Assembly: GCA_044226845.1 (NCBI GenBank)
Contig: JBGAGG010000004.1
Span: forward strand, 186,001 to 250,000
Direction of reading: 5' to 3'
DNA from: JAFDZO01 sp044226845
Lineage (GTDB): Bacteria > Bacteroidota > Ignavibacteria > Tepidaquicellales > Tepidaquicellaceae
DNA: 64,000 nt
In this document: positions 8,611 to 15,886 of the stretch, piece after piece
Numbering within the stretch: the first letter of the stretch is position 1
Layout: the number at the start of each line of letters is the position of its first letter
The notes under the pieces: model-generated
What the model was told of the DNA's origin: nothing
The model's database searches: none
The model's input: only the letters and a program-made list of their open reading frames with translations
Made by a program: the position numbers and the translations under genes

Positions 8611-8650
8611 ATTTTACTTCTGAATAATTATTAATCTAAACCTTTTCAAC

Positions 8651-9637
8651 ATGAATAAACTAAAAAGAGCACCCCTGCTTTTTATTTTGCCTGCATTGCT
8701 GATACTACTGAATATTACAGGTTGTAATAAAAATGAAGTAACTTCTGCAAACTCAGGTACAGAAGATGAATATTTAACAAATGAGGCTGTTCAGTCAACT
8801 GACGGTTCAAATAACGATGATAATGAAATTCTTGGTAATCAGATTACGGATTTTTCTGATGACGGAGCAGTATTTAATAATACAAATGTTGCGCTTACCG
8901 GATACGATTCATTAAGATTTTACGGCAGAAGAGTTACCGGTGTAACAGTTGCCACTACCTTTACAATTAATACAGACACATTGAAATCTTTGAATGTTAA
9001 AAGAACAATTACCGGCAATTTTATAATTAAAGGATATATTGGCGGTGTACTTGACTCGATTTCAAAACCATATACTGAAGTTCAAAACAGAACTGCGACT
9101 TTTAAAAGGATTAACAGAACTGAAGTACACAGAAGAAACTGGAGATTATATCAGGTATCTGCTGTTGACGGGCAGACAACTGCTCCGCAGCAAGGAAAAT
9201 CAAATATAACTATGAATAAGGTTGAAGTTTATAAGAATGACGCCTTAGTTCTGACTCTTAACGGACCTGACTTTACAACAAATGTATTTACTACAAGATA
9301 TTTTTCAGGCGGAGGTGTGTTTAACTTGGGAAGGAACAATACTATCAAAGTAAAAGTATATCTTACAAGTAATCAGTCCGATACTGATTTTGTTGCCTTT
9401 CATTGGGCAAGAAATTCATTCGGATTTCACAGAGTACCGTTTGCTATGACTTCCCAGGTTGTTAACGGCGGAAACTTCGACAGAGTTTATGAAAAAACAT
9501 TTGATATTTACGGCTCACACAGATTTGGAGTATTTAATTCGTTTATCAGTGCTAATACAAGAAAATCCTTATGGGATAACAATCCGGGAGAATTCTCATC
9601 TACTTATATGGGAGTTCCGTATAGAATTTCATTCTAA
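8651..9637 (+). CDS. Secreted lipoprotein of unknown function
   Basis: A 328-residue protein with a signal peptide ending in the lipobox I-T-G-C (Cys25), so it is probably lipid-anchored to the outer membrane. The mature part begins with a Ser/Asn/Asp/Glu-rich linker (about 26-75). A beta-rich region with many Thr, Asn, Val and aromatic residues follows. I recognise no domain. It sits alone downstream of the repeat region and is followed by a good terminator hairpin at 9660-9690, so it appears to be a single-gene transcript. The next gene, an ECF sigma factor, starts 110 bases later and need not be functionally linked. Confidence 0.75.
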   Translation: MNKLKRAPLLFILPALLILLNITGCNKNEVTSANSGTEDEYLTNEAVQSTDGSNNDDNEILGNQITDFSDDGAVFNNTNVALTGYDSLRFYGRRVTGVTVATTFTINTDTLKSLNVKRTITGNFIIKGYIGGVLDSISKPYTEVQNRTATFKRINRTEVHRRNWRLYQVSAVDGQTTAPQQGKSNITMNKVEVYKNDALVLTLNGPDFTTNVFTTRYFSGGGVFNLGRNNTIKVKVYLTSNQSDTDFVAFHWARNSFGFHRVPFAMTSQVVNGGNFDRVYEKTFDIYGSHRFGVFNSFISANTRKSLWDNNPGEFSSTYMGVPYRISF

Positions 9638-9659
9638 GGATTCATTGAAAAATATAACT

Positions 9660-9690
9660 GACGCTGTCTAAAACGGCAGCGTCTAATTTT
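9660..9690 (+). terminator. Terminator after the lipoprotein gene
   Basis: The stem GACGCTG (9660-9666) pairs with CAGCGTC (9677-9683), and TAATTTTT follows. It lies 22 bases after the stop codon. Confidence 0.75.
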
Positions 9691-9747
9691 TGGAGCATTT
9701 TAACATCAAAAAGAATTTAGTATTTTAGTGTAAACCTAAAAAGTGTA

Positions 9748-10344
9748 TTGACTGGCGATTTGATAAATATAGATTCAGACGACATAGAAATAATTGATAG
9801 TTTTAAAAAGGGAAATGAGCATGCTTTTAATATTCTGGTAAATAAATATCAAAAAAAAGTTTACTGGATTGTAAGAAAAATGGTACTAGACCATGATGAT
9901 GCAAACGATATTACACAGGACATATTTATTAAGGTTCACAGCTCTTTAAAAGACTTCCGGGGTGATTCAAAGTTTTTCACCTACATTTATAAAATAAGCG
10001 TTAATTTTTGCCTGAACCATATAAGCAAGAAGAAGAGAACAAGTAACAGGGAAATAGATATAGAAGACGATACATTGGATATTAAAAGCACTGACATGGG
10101 AACAGATGAACATTATGATGAAAAAAGAAAGCAAAAGCTTCTTAAAGAAGCAATTGAAAATCTTGAAGGTCAGCAGAGAGCAGTATTTAACATGAGATTT
10201 TATGATAACCTCAGCTACGAAGAAATTGCAGCAATGATGAATAAATCTGTCGGCGGTATGAAGGCAAATTATTTTCATGCTGTCAAAAAAATCGAAGCTT
10301 ATATAAAAAGTAAAAAAGATATAAAAGAAATTTTTAGCTCTTAA
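9748..10344 (+). CDS. ECF-type RNA polymerase sigma factor
   Basis: A 198-residue sigma-70 family protein of group 4. Region 2 is clear at about 20-90 (NILVNKYQKKVYWIVRKM, then DDANDITQDIFIKV and the aromatic-rich -10 melting segment). Region 4 lies at about 135-190 (EGQQRAVFNMRFYDNLSYEE and an HTH ending in a Lys-rich tail). The start is a TTG at 9748. A second in-frame TTG lies at 9760, and no ATG precedes region 2. An anti-sigma factor and a periplasmic CpxP/Spy-like protein follow at 24 and 10 bases, which points to envelope-stress control. Such operons usually regulate themselves, but I could not find a convincing ECF promoter. Confidence 0.92.
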   Translation: MTGDLINIDSDDIEIIDSFKKGNEHAFNILVNKYQKKVYWIVRKMVLDHDDANDITQDIFIKVHSSLKDFRGDSKFFTYIYKISVNFCLNHISKKKRTSNREIDIEDDTLDIKSTDMGTDEHYDEKRKQKLLKEAIENLEGQQRAVFNMRFYDNLSYEEIAAMMNKSVGGMKANYFHAVKKIEAYIKSKKDIKEIFSS

Positions 10345-10368
10345 AAGCAGTAAATAATAAACAACGAT

Positions 10369-11076
10369 ATGGAAAATAATCATTTTGACGAGCTGCTGTA
10401 TAGTCTTCCGGATTACATTACGGGAGAGCTTGAGGATGAAAAAATAAAGGGAGAGATTGAAGCAAAATTACTGGTCGACTCTTCCTTCAGGGAAGAATAC
10501 GATTCATTGAAATCAACAATGAATTTCCTGCAAGAAGCTGAACTTGAGCCGCCTTCTGAAGTGTATTTTGCAAATTTGCAGGCTAATATTCTTTCTAAAG
10601 TCCGCAAGGAAAGTCCTTCAGAAAAACAAAGTATTTTAGGAAGACTTGTAGGATATTGGAAAGTAGTGGTGCCCGCTCTTACAGTATGCGTTGTACTTGT
10701 TATTTATTCGCAGAATATGAATTCTCCGCAGCTGCCTTTAATTGAAAATAAAGTTCCGACCGTATTAACAGAAAAGCAGACTAATAAAAATCAGGATACT
10801 GCCGTAAAAGATGAAATAATAGAAAAAGAAAATTCTTTTACAGGTAACACTGTAACTTCGGGAGAATCCGAATTCAACCCGAAATACAAAAAGCAGATTT
10901 CAATATCTTCAAATGAAAAAATGTCTTCTGAAGATAATTCAACATACACAGATGAACCGGATGGAAGCATTCTATTTGGAAGAGATGAGGAAACACAGGC
11001 ACAGGATGAATATGACAATTTATCCACTGATGACCAGCTGGATATATTACAAAGCCTGAAAGATAAAAAATTATAA
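10369..11076 (+). CDS. Membrane-bound anti-sigma factor
   Basis: A 235-residue protein with a cytoplasmic N-terminal part (about 1-95) resembling the anti-sigma domain of ECF partners. It begins ENNHFDELLYSLPDYITGELEDE, the usual LxDYLDGEL-like opening. One membrane helix follows at about 101-117 (WKVVVPALTVCVVLVIY). A disordered, Lys/Glu/Ser-rich periplasmic tail ends the protein. No HxxxCxxC zinc motif is visible, so it is the non-zinc type. It lies 24 bases downstream of the sigma gene. It presumably holds the sigma factor at the membrane until an envelope signal arrives; this is inferred from family and order. Confidence 0.82.
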   Translation: MENNHFDELLYSLPDYITGELEDEKIKGEIEAKLLVDSSFREEYDSLKSTMNFLQEAELEPPSEVYFANLQANILSKVRKESPSEKQSILGRLVGYWKVVVPALTVCVVLVIYSQNMNSPQLPLIENKVPTVLTEKQTNKNQDTAVKDEIIEKENSFTGNTVTSGESEFNPKYKKQISISSNEKMSSEDNSTYTDEPDGSILFGRDEETQAQDEYDNLSTDDQLDILQSLKDKKL

Positions 11077-11086
11077 TTTAACCTTT

Positions 11087-11536
11087 ATGAAAAATTTTAT
11101 TCTCATTGTTATAATATTTATAGTTTCATTTTCAGCTGCTAATGCTCAGCCGAAAAAAATGACTGACGAGCTTAAAAAAATAAGGAAGGAAAAATATCTG
11201 GAGAATGTATCTGTAGATGATGCAACTGCAGACAGGTATTTTGAACTTTTCGATGAAAACTTTCTTGCTGTTAAAAAATTAAGTAAGCAAAAGAAAGAAA
11301 ATATGGAATATATAGAAAAGAATGTTGATGCTGCTGACGTTTCAGCCAAAATAGAAGAAATTCTTGATATAGATTCAAAGATTGTGGAAAAGAAAAAAGA
11401 TCTTTACACTCAATTGAAAACTTTTTTATCTCCTAAACAGATTGCTCAGTCAATTATATTTCAACTGAAATTCAATAAAGAATTAAAGAATCAAATAGAC
11501 AAAAGAAAAGATAAACGCCGTAAAGAGGAAAGATAA
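11087..11536 (+). CDS. CpxP/Spy-like periplasmic protein
   Basis: A 149-residue protein with a signal peptide (cut near AANA-QP, about residue 20). The rest is a charged helical body ending in a very basic tail (KRKDKRRKEER). Helical, Lys/Glu-rich periplasmic proteins of this size next to an anti-sigma gene are typical sensors or chaperones of the CpxP/Spy/CnrX sort. The LTxxQ motif is only loosely represented (FLSPKQIAQS). It starts 10 bases after the anti-sigma gene, so it is the third gene of one operon. Its stop lies only 2 bases from the convergent TPR gene. The role as stress sensor is inferred. Confidence 0.6.
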   Translation: MKNFILIVIIFIVSFSAANAQPKKMTDELKKIRKEKYLENVSVDDATADRYFELFDENFLAVKKLSKQKKENMEYIEKNVDAADVSAKIEEILDIDSKIVEKKKDLYTQLKTFLSPKQIAQSIIFQLKFNKELKNQIDKRKDKRRKEER

Positions 11537-11538
11537 CG

Positions 11539-11940
11539 TCACCTGCAATACAGCTCCATTGCTTCTTTTGCTTCTTTAAGACCAAAATTCATGGCTTCCT
11601 GAAAATCCAGACAGGCTTTATCGGATTTTCCTAAACCCAGATATGCTATCCCCCTGCCATAAAAAGCTTCGGAGTAATTAAACTTTTGTCTGATACAAGT
11701 AGAATAATCTTTTACTGCTTCATTAAATTTTTTAACTGCAAGATAAACTGTACCTCTTCCGTGATATGCTTTATAATAAGTTGAATCAGATTCTATTGCC
11801 ATATTAAAACTGGACATAGCAGAATCCATCTGTCCTTTCTGCATAAAATAATTACCTCTGTTATAAAGCTCATTAGCTGACTGTGAGAAGCCTGCATTGT
11901 AGAATAGGACAATAAAAATTGTTAATAATAATAATTTCAT
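11539..11940 (-). CDS. Secreted TPR protein
   Basis: A 133-residue protein with a signal peptide (about 1-19) followed by about three tetratricopeptide repeats. Visible features are ANELYNRGNYFMQKGQMDSA, the AYHGRGTVYLAVKKFNEAV segment and AFYGRGIAYLGLGKSDKAC. A final helix ends in Cys-Arg. TPRs are protein-interaction scaffolds. This one has no other domain, so no specific partner can be named. It is encoded 9 bases downstream of the T9SS-cargo gene on the same strand and may be co-transcribed with it. Confidence 0.8.
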   Translation of the reverse strand: MKLLLLTIFIVLFYNAGFSQSANELYNRGNYFMQKGQMDSAMSSFNMAIESDSTYYKAYHGRGTVYLAVKKFNEAVKDYSTCIRQKFNYSEAFYGRGIAYLGLGKSDKACLDFQEAMNFGLKEAKEAMELYCR

Positions 11941-11949
11941 TTTAAAAAT

Positions 11950-13164
11950 TTATTTTGCTAATATCATTTTTTGAGTAAGAGTACCTTCAGGTGTTTCTAA
12001 CGAATAGAAATAGATTCCTGTTCCAAAACCATCCATATTAATTTTTTCATTATAATTTCCTGCTTTTAGAAAGCCTTCTTTTAAAATTTTTATTAACTTA
12101 CCCGATACATCATACAACGATAATTTTATATCTGAATTTTTATCTAAAATAAAATTTATAGTAGTAGATGGATTAAAAGGATTCGGATAATTTTGATTTA
12201 ATCTGAAAGAAAGACTTACTTCACTTACATTATTTTCTATACCGACTATCTCGGTAATATTTCTTTTCCAGCCGCCGGCAAAGTCTGTTCCTGCGTAAAC
12301 TTTAGTTGCGCTTACCCCCATAGCAGTTATTAACTGGTTTGATAACCCTTGATTGAAAGCAACCCAAACATTTCCTCCATTAAATGTGGCAAACACACCT
12401 GATTGTGTTGCAGCAATCACTTTATTGCCTGTTGCCGCTAAGCCATTTATTGTTGTATTAAGTAATCCATTATTTATCTGCGTCCAGCTTCCGCCGTTAT
12501 CCGTTGATTTAAAAACACCCGCGCCATAAGTACCGCAATAAATATCATTTCCTAAATAAGTAAAGCAGGGCACGTATTGATTTATTAATCCGTTGTTTAC
12601 TGCCGCCCAGCTTGCTCCCTGATTCGTCGAACGGAATACTCCGCCGCCATAAGTACCTGCGTATACATCAGAGCCTTTTGTTAAAAGTCCTATGACAGTT
12701 TGATTTGTTAATCCTGAATTTGACTGCACCCATGTAGTTGCAGGTCCATCGCATATAAAAACTCCGCCGCCATAAGTACCGGTTAAGAGTTTAGTTCCAA
12801 TAGTGGTAAAAGCCGATATACTGAAATTTGTTATTCCGCTGTTTGTCGGAGTCCAGTCAGAGCTGATATTCATATTATTATAGAACACTCCTGAGTTTGT
12901 ACCTATCACTACGCTGGTTCCATACAAAGTCATAGCATAAACACCGTTATCAATAAGTCCTGCGCCTGAGTTTATCCACGTAAGTCCGTCGTCAGTTGTA
13001 TAATTAAATTTATTATTAGCAGTACCGACAAAAACTTTTCCGGTAACCGGAAGTATACATTTCATCTGCGCTCCGGCAGGTCCGTTCATCGTTACCCATT
13101 GAGTAAAGCCCTTTGATGAAACCAATAACATAAGAATAAAAACAGAGTAAAATATTTTTTTCAC
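11950..13164 (-). CDS. T9SS-exported beta-propeller-like protein
   Basis: A 404-residue secreted protein. A signal peptide (about 1-21) is followed by about six repeats of a BNR/sortilin-like propeller blade with the recurring words AGTYGGGVFRSTN, CGTYGAGVFKSTD and GGSWTQINNGL. The C-terminal part (about 320-404) is a Por/type IX sorting domain: LNQNYPNPFNPSTTINF, then YDVSGKLI, and the end GTLTQKMILAK. The domain directs outer-membrane export by the type IX system. The start is GTG, with no upstream in-frame ATG. The function of the propeller is unknown. This gene is the best single indicator of the host phylum. Confidence 0.88.
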   Translation of the reverse strand: MKKIFYSVFILMLLVSSKGFTQWVTMNGPAGAQMKCILPVTGKVFVGTANNKFNYTTDDGLTWINSGAGLIDNGVYAMTLYGTSVVIGTNSGVFYNNMNISSDWTPTNSGITNFSISAFTTIGTKLLTGTYGGGVFICDGPATTWVQSNSGLTNQTVIGLLTKGSDVYAGTYGGGVFRSTNQGASWAAVNNGLINQYVPCFTYLGNDIYCGTYGAGVFKSTDNGGSWTQINNGLLNTTINGLAATGNKVIAATQSGVFATFNGGNVWVAFNQGLSNQLITAMGVSATKVYAGTDFAGGWKRNITEIVGIENNVSEVSLSFRLNQNYPNPFNPSTTINFILDKNSDIKLSLYDVSGKLIKILKEGFLKAGNYNEKINMDGFGTGIYFYSLETPEGTLTQKMILAK

Positions 13165-13290
13165 TTAGGAGGATTATTTATACAATACACAAAATTAACT
13201 TTTTTATTTAATTAAATGAATTGAATTCAGAATACTTGTATCAAACTTTTATGTTTCGGCATTTATTCATATTTTAGTAAAATTTTCAGA

Positions 13291-13926
13291 ATGATTGAAA
13301 TCACCCACTATATAAAAACCTTTATTGCTGTATTTGTATTGGTAAATCCTCTCGAAGGAATACCTTTATTTCTTAATGAATCGCAAAACGTACCGAAGGA
13401 AAAAAGATTAGCCATTGCAAGAAAAGCATCGATAGGTGTTACAGTAATTTTATTGTTTTCACTTTTTCTCGGAAGATTAATACTGGAATTATTCGGAATT
13501 GATTTGGCAGCGTTTCAGCTTTCAGGTGGAATAATAATTTTTATAATTGCTTTGAAAATGGTTTTAACTAGTGATGACAGTTCAAAAGATCCCGGAAATG
13601 CGGCGCAACCTGCTAAAGATCCTTCCAGTATTGCAATTGTTCCACTGGCAATTCCCCTTTTAGCAGGACCCGGACCAATCTCAACGATAATTCTTTACGG
13701 AAATATGGGAACAGGCATAGTGCATTATAGTGTACTTGCAGGGATAATTTTCGCTGTAGGATTTGCAACCTGGCTATCTTTAAAAGCTGCTGCGCCTATG
13801 ACTACTTTCCTACATCAGTCCGGCGTGAATGTTCTCACAAAAATTTCAGGTCTGCTCGTAGCAGCCATAGCTGCAGAAATGGCGTTAACAGGTTTAATGA
13901 AACTTCTTCCTAAACTTCCTCATTAA
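13291..13926 (+). CDS. MarC-family integral membrane protein
   Basis: A 211-residue protein with six hydrophobic segments. MarC-type motifs are visible: TFIAVFVLVNPLEGIPLF near the N-terminus, FQLSGGIIIFIIALKM, then IAIVPLAIPLLAGPGPIST and the C-terminal KISGLLVAAIAAEM. MarC proteins sit in the inner membrane. Despite the name, a role in antibiotic resistance is not supported and their transport function is unsettled. The gene is divergent from the T9SS cargo gene and is followed after 40 bases by the CapA-like gene. Confidence 0.9.
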   Translation: MIEITHYIKTFIAVFVLVNPLEGIPLFLNESQNVPKEKRLAIARKASIGVTVILLFSLFLGRLILELFGIDLAAFQLSGGIIIFIIALKMVLTSDDSSKDPGNAAQPAKDPSSIAIVPLAIPLLAGPGPISTIILYGNMGTGIVHYSVLAGIIFAVGFATWLSLKAAAPMTTFLHQSGVNVLTKISGLLVAAIAAEMALTGLMKLLPKLPH

Positions 13927-13966
13927 TACAATAAACAAAGCTGTACAATAAAATTTTCTAACCTCA

Positions 13967-15067
13967 ATGCAAAGAATAATTATATTTAGTTTCTTACTTT
14001 TATTTACTTCCTGTTCGAAAGAACAAAAAGAAGAAAAGATTACCCAAACACCTGAAGTAAAAAAAGATACAACTGAAACAATAACGAAAAAACCTGATAA
14101 CGAATTAATTTCTTTAATTGCCGTCGGAGATATAATGATGGGTTCAAACTATCCATCGAATGCTTCCCTCCCGCCAAATGACGGACGCGATATATTAAGC
14201 GGAGTAAGCGAAGTTTTGCAGGATGCAGACATTACTATAGGAAATTTGGAAGGAACATTATTGAATTCAGGCGGTAAGGCAAAGGATTGCGGCGAGCATT
14301 GCCATGCGTTCAGAATGCCGGAACATTATGCAGAGTATTTAAAAGATGCAGGATTTGATTATATGAACCTGGCAAATAATCACAGCGGTGACTTTGGAGT
14401 TATAGGAAGAGAATCAACTATGAATACATTAGAAAGTTATGATATAAAATACGGAGGATTGCTGAATGCAGAGACAAGCATAATGGAAATCGGAAAAACA
14501 AAAATAGGTTTTGCAGGCTTTGCGCCAAACTGGGGAACGTGTGATATAAACAACTTAAGTAGAGCAAAAGAAATCGTTAGCAATTTAAAAAAGAGCTGTG
14601 ATATAGTAGTTGTCTGCTTTCACGGCGGAGCTGAAGGTACGGGCGCGCAGAGAGTAAGAAATGAAACGGAGTATTATCTTGGTGAGAAGAGAGGAAATGT
14701 AGTTGAGTTTTCACATGCAGTTATCGATGCCGGAGCTGATTTAGTTATCGGCAGCGGACCGCATGTATCGAGAGCAATGGAATTGTATGAGGGTAAGCTT
14801 ATTGCATATAGTTTGGGAAACTTTTGCACGTACGGGAAGTTTGGAATAAGCGGAGTTCTGGGCTACGCACCGATATTAAAAGTATATGTAGATACTAAAG
14901 GTAATTTTGTGAAAGGAGAAATTATTTCTGCTGTGCAGAAAGGAAGAGGAGTTCCGGTTTTAGATGATGAAAATAAGGCAGCACAAATAATTTCAAAGCT
15001 GACACAGATGGATTTCACAAATTCAAAAATAAATATAGACGGCGATGGAATAATTACTTCAGATTAA
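13967..15067 (+). CDS. CapA-family (poly-gamma-glutamate type) lipoprotein
   Basis: A 366-residue protein with a short lipoprotein signal (lipobox FTSC, Cys16) and a Lys/Thr/Glu-rich linker to about residue 45. A calcineurin-like metallophosphoesterase-type fold of the CapA/PGA_cap family follows. Visible motifs are LIAVGDIMMGSNYPSN, GNLEGTLL, NLANNHSGDFG, CFHGGAEG and SGPHVSRAMELYEGKLIAYS, which supply the Asp, Asn and His residues expected at the metal site. In Gram-positives CapA takes part in poly-gamma-glutamate capsule formation. Here capB and capC partners are absent, so only family membership is claimed. Confidence 0.88.
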   Translation: MQRIIIFSFLLLFTSCSKEQKEEKITQTPEVKKDTTETITKKPDNELISLIAVGDIMMGSNYPSNASLPPNDGRDILSGVSEVLQDADITIGNLEGTLLNSGGKAKDCGEHCHAFRMPEHYAEYLKDAGFDYMNLANNHSGDFGVIGRESTMNTLESYDIKYGGLLNAETSIMEIGKTKIGFAGFAPNWGTCDINNLSRAKEIVSNLKKSCDIVVVCFHGGAEGTGAQRVRNETEYYLGEKRGNVVEFSHAVIDAGADLVIGSGPHVSRAMELYEGKLIAYSLGNFCTYGKFGISGVLGYAPILKVYVDTKGNFVKGEIISAVQKGRGVPVLDDENKAAQIISKLTQMDFTNSKINIDGDGIITSD

Positions 15068-15126
15068 CGAAACTGATTTTATAAAATTACGTTTAGTCAG
15101 ATATTAATTAATCTATAATTAATTTA

Positions 15127-15885
15127 ATGGAAAGCACTAGAGAAAAAATAGTAAATGCCCTCGTTAAGTTATACGAACCCATAGAAGATGTTTACGCTGT
15201 GTGGGAGAACGGCTCGATTGCGTTCAATCGTGTTGATGATTACAGCGATATAGACTTAGCCGTTGAATGTGAAAAAGAGATTATCCCCTCGCTGATAGAA
15301 AAGACCGAAAAAGTTCTGGAAGAAATTGTGGGAATAGATTTTCGCTATGAGATAAAGCAGAATTTCTTTGCAGGGATGGACCAGATTTTTTACCGGTTTA
15401 AGAATACATCACCCTTTCTTTTACTAGATATAGGATTTATAAGACATGGAGAGAATAAAGAAAGTTTTATTCAACCTGAAATACACGGAGATGTAAAGGT
15501 TCATTTCGATAAGATCGGAATGACGGAAATGAAAGAGCTTGAAAAAGGTGAATGGGATAAAAAGATGGCAACACGGATAGAAGCACTAAGAGAGAGATAT
15601 GAAGTATTCAAGGTAATGCCGTTGAAAGAGCTGCCCAGGCAGCAGTATGTAGATGCATTTGCTTTTTATTTCAGCTTTTATCTAAATACACTTGTGGAGT
15701 TATTGAGAATTAAATATAAGCCCTTCCGTTACAATTTTGGTTTGCGCTATTTAAAATATGATTTGCCGGCCGATGTTTTTGCGGAGTTTGAACCTTTAGT
15801 ATTTATTAAAGACGGGGAAGACCTTAAAGAAAAAATTCAGAAAGCCGGAAGCATGATAGAAAAATTGTTTGAAGAGCTACAATAA
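15127..15885 (+). CDS. Nucleotidyltransferase-domain protein
   Basis: A 252-residue protein with an N-terminal polymerase-beta-like nucleotidyltransferase fold. The GS motif is at Gly29-Ser30 and the catalytic DxD at Asp41 and Asp43 (YSDIDLAV). A further acidic residue is expected on a later strand (LLDIGFIRHG). The C-terminal half is helical (about 165-250) and resembles substrate-binding halves of stand-alone or aminoglycoside-type nucleotidyltransferases. It is not a short MNT toxin-antitoxin protein, and there is no HEPN neighbour. Substrate unknown. The gene converges on the BatA-like gene, with one base between stops. Confidence 0.75.
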   Translation: MESTREKIVNALVKLYEPIEDVYAVWENGSIAFNRVDDYSDIDLAVECEKEIIPSLIEKTEKVLEEIVGIDFRYEIKQNFFAGMDQIFYRFKNTSPFLLLDIGFIRHGENKESFIQPEIHGDVKVHFDKIGMTEMKELEKGEWDKKMATRIEALRERYEVFKVMPLKELPRQQYVDAFAFYFSFYLNTLVELLRIKYKPFRYNFGLRYLKYDLPADVFAEFEPLVFIKDGEDLKEKIQKAGSMIEKLFEELQ

Positions 15886-15886
15886 A

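Larger units (their letters stand above)
7786..8650. other. 865-base non-coding, repeat-rich intergenic region
   Basis: No credible gene lies here. The region holds an 8-3-8 inverted repeat (7929-7947), a 9-bp stem hairpin (7987-8012), a CCCTCCTT/AAGGAGGG hairpin (8094-8112), six pairs of CCGAC words spaced exactly 11 bp (8155-8530), a 106-base duplicated block (8295-8400 and 8424-8529) and, near the lipoprotein gene, a perfect 14-bp palindrome (8597-8610). The 65-codon open frame on the minus strand at 8175-8372 arises from the repeats. Confidence 0.8.

Noticed and set aside
9967..10383. 138-codon minus-strand frame opposite the ECF sigma gene
   Set aside because: The sigma factor regions on the plus strand are clear; this frame is a shadow.
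13291..13926. MarC as a multidrug resistance determinant
   Set aside because: The family's link to resistance has not held up; only a membrane protein of unknown transport role is claimed.
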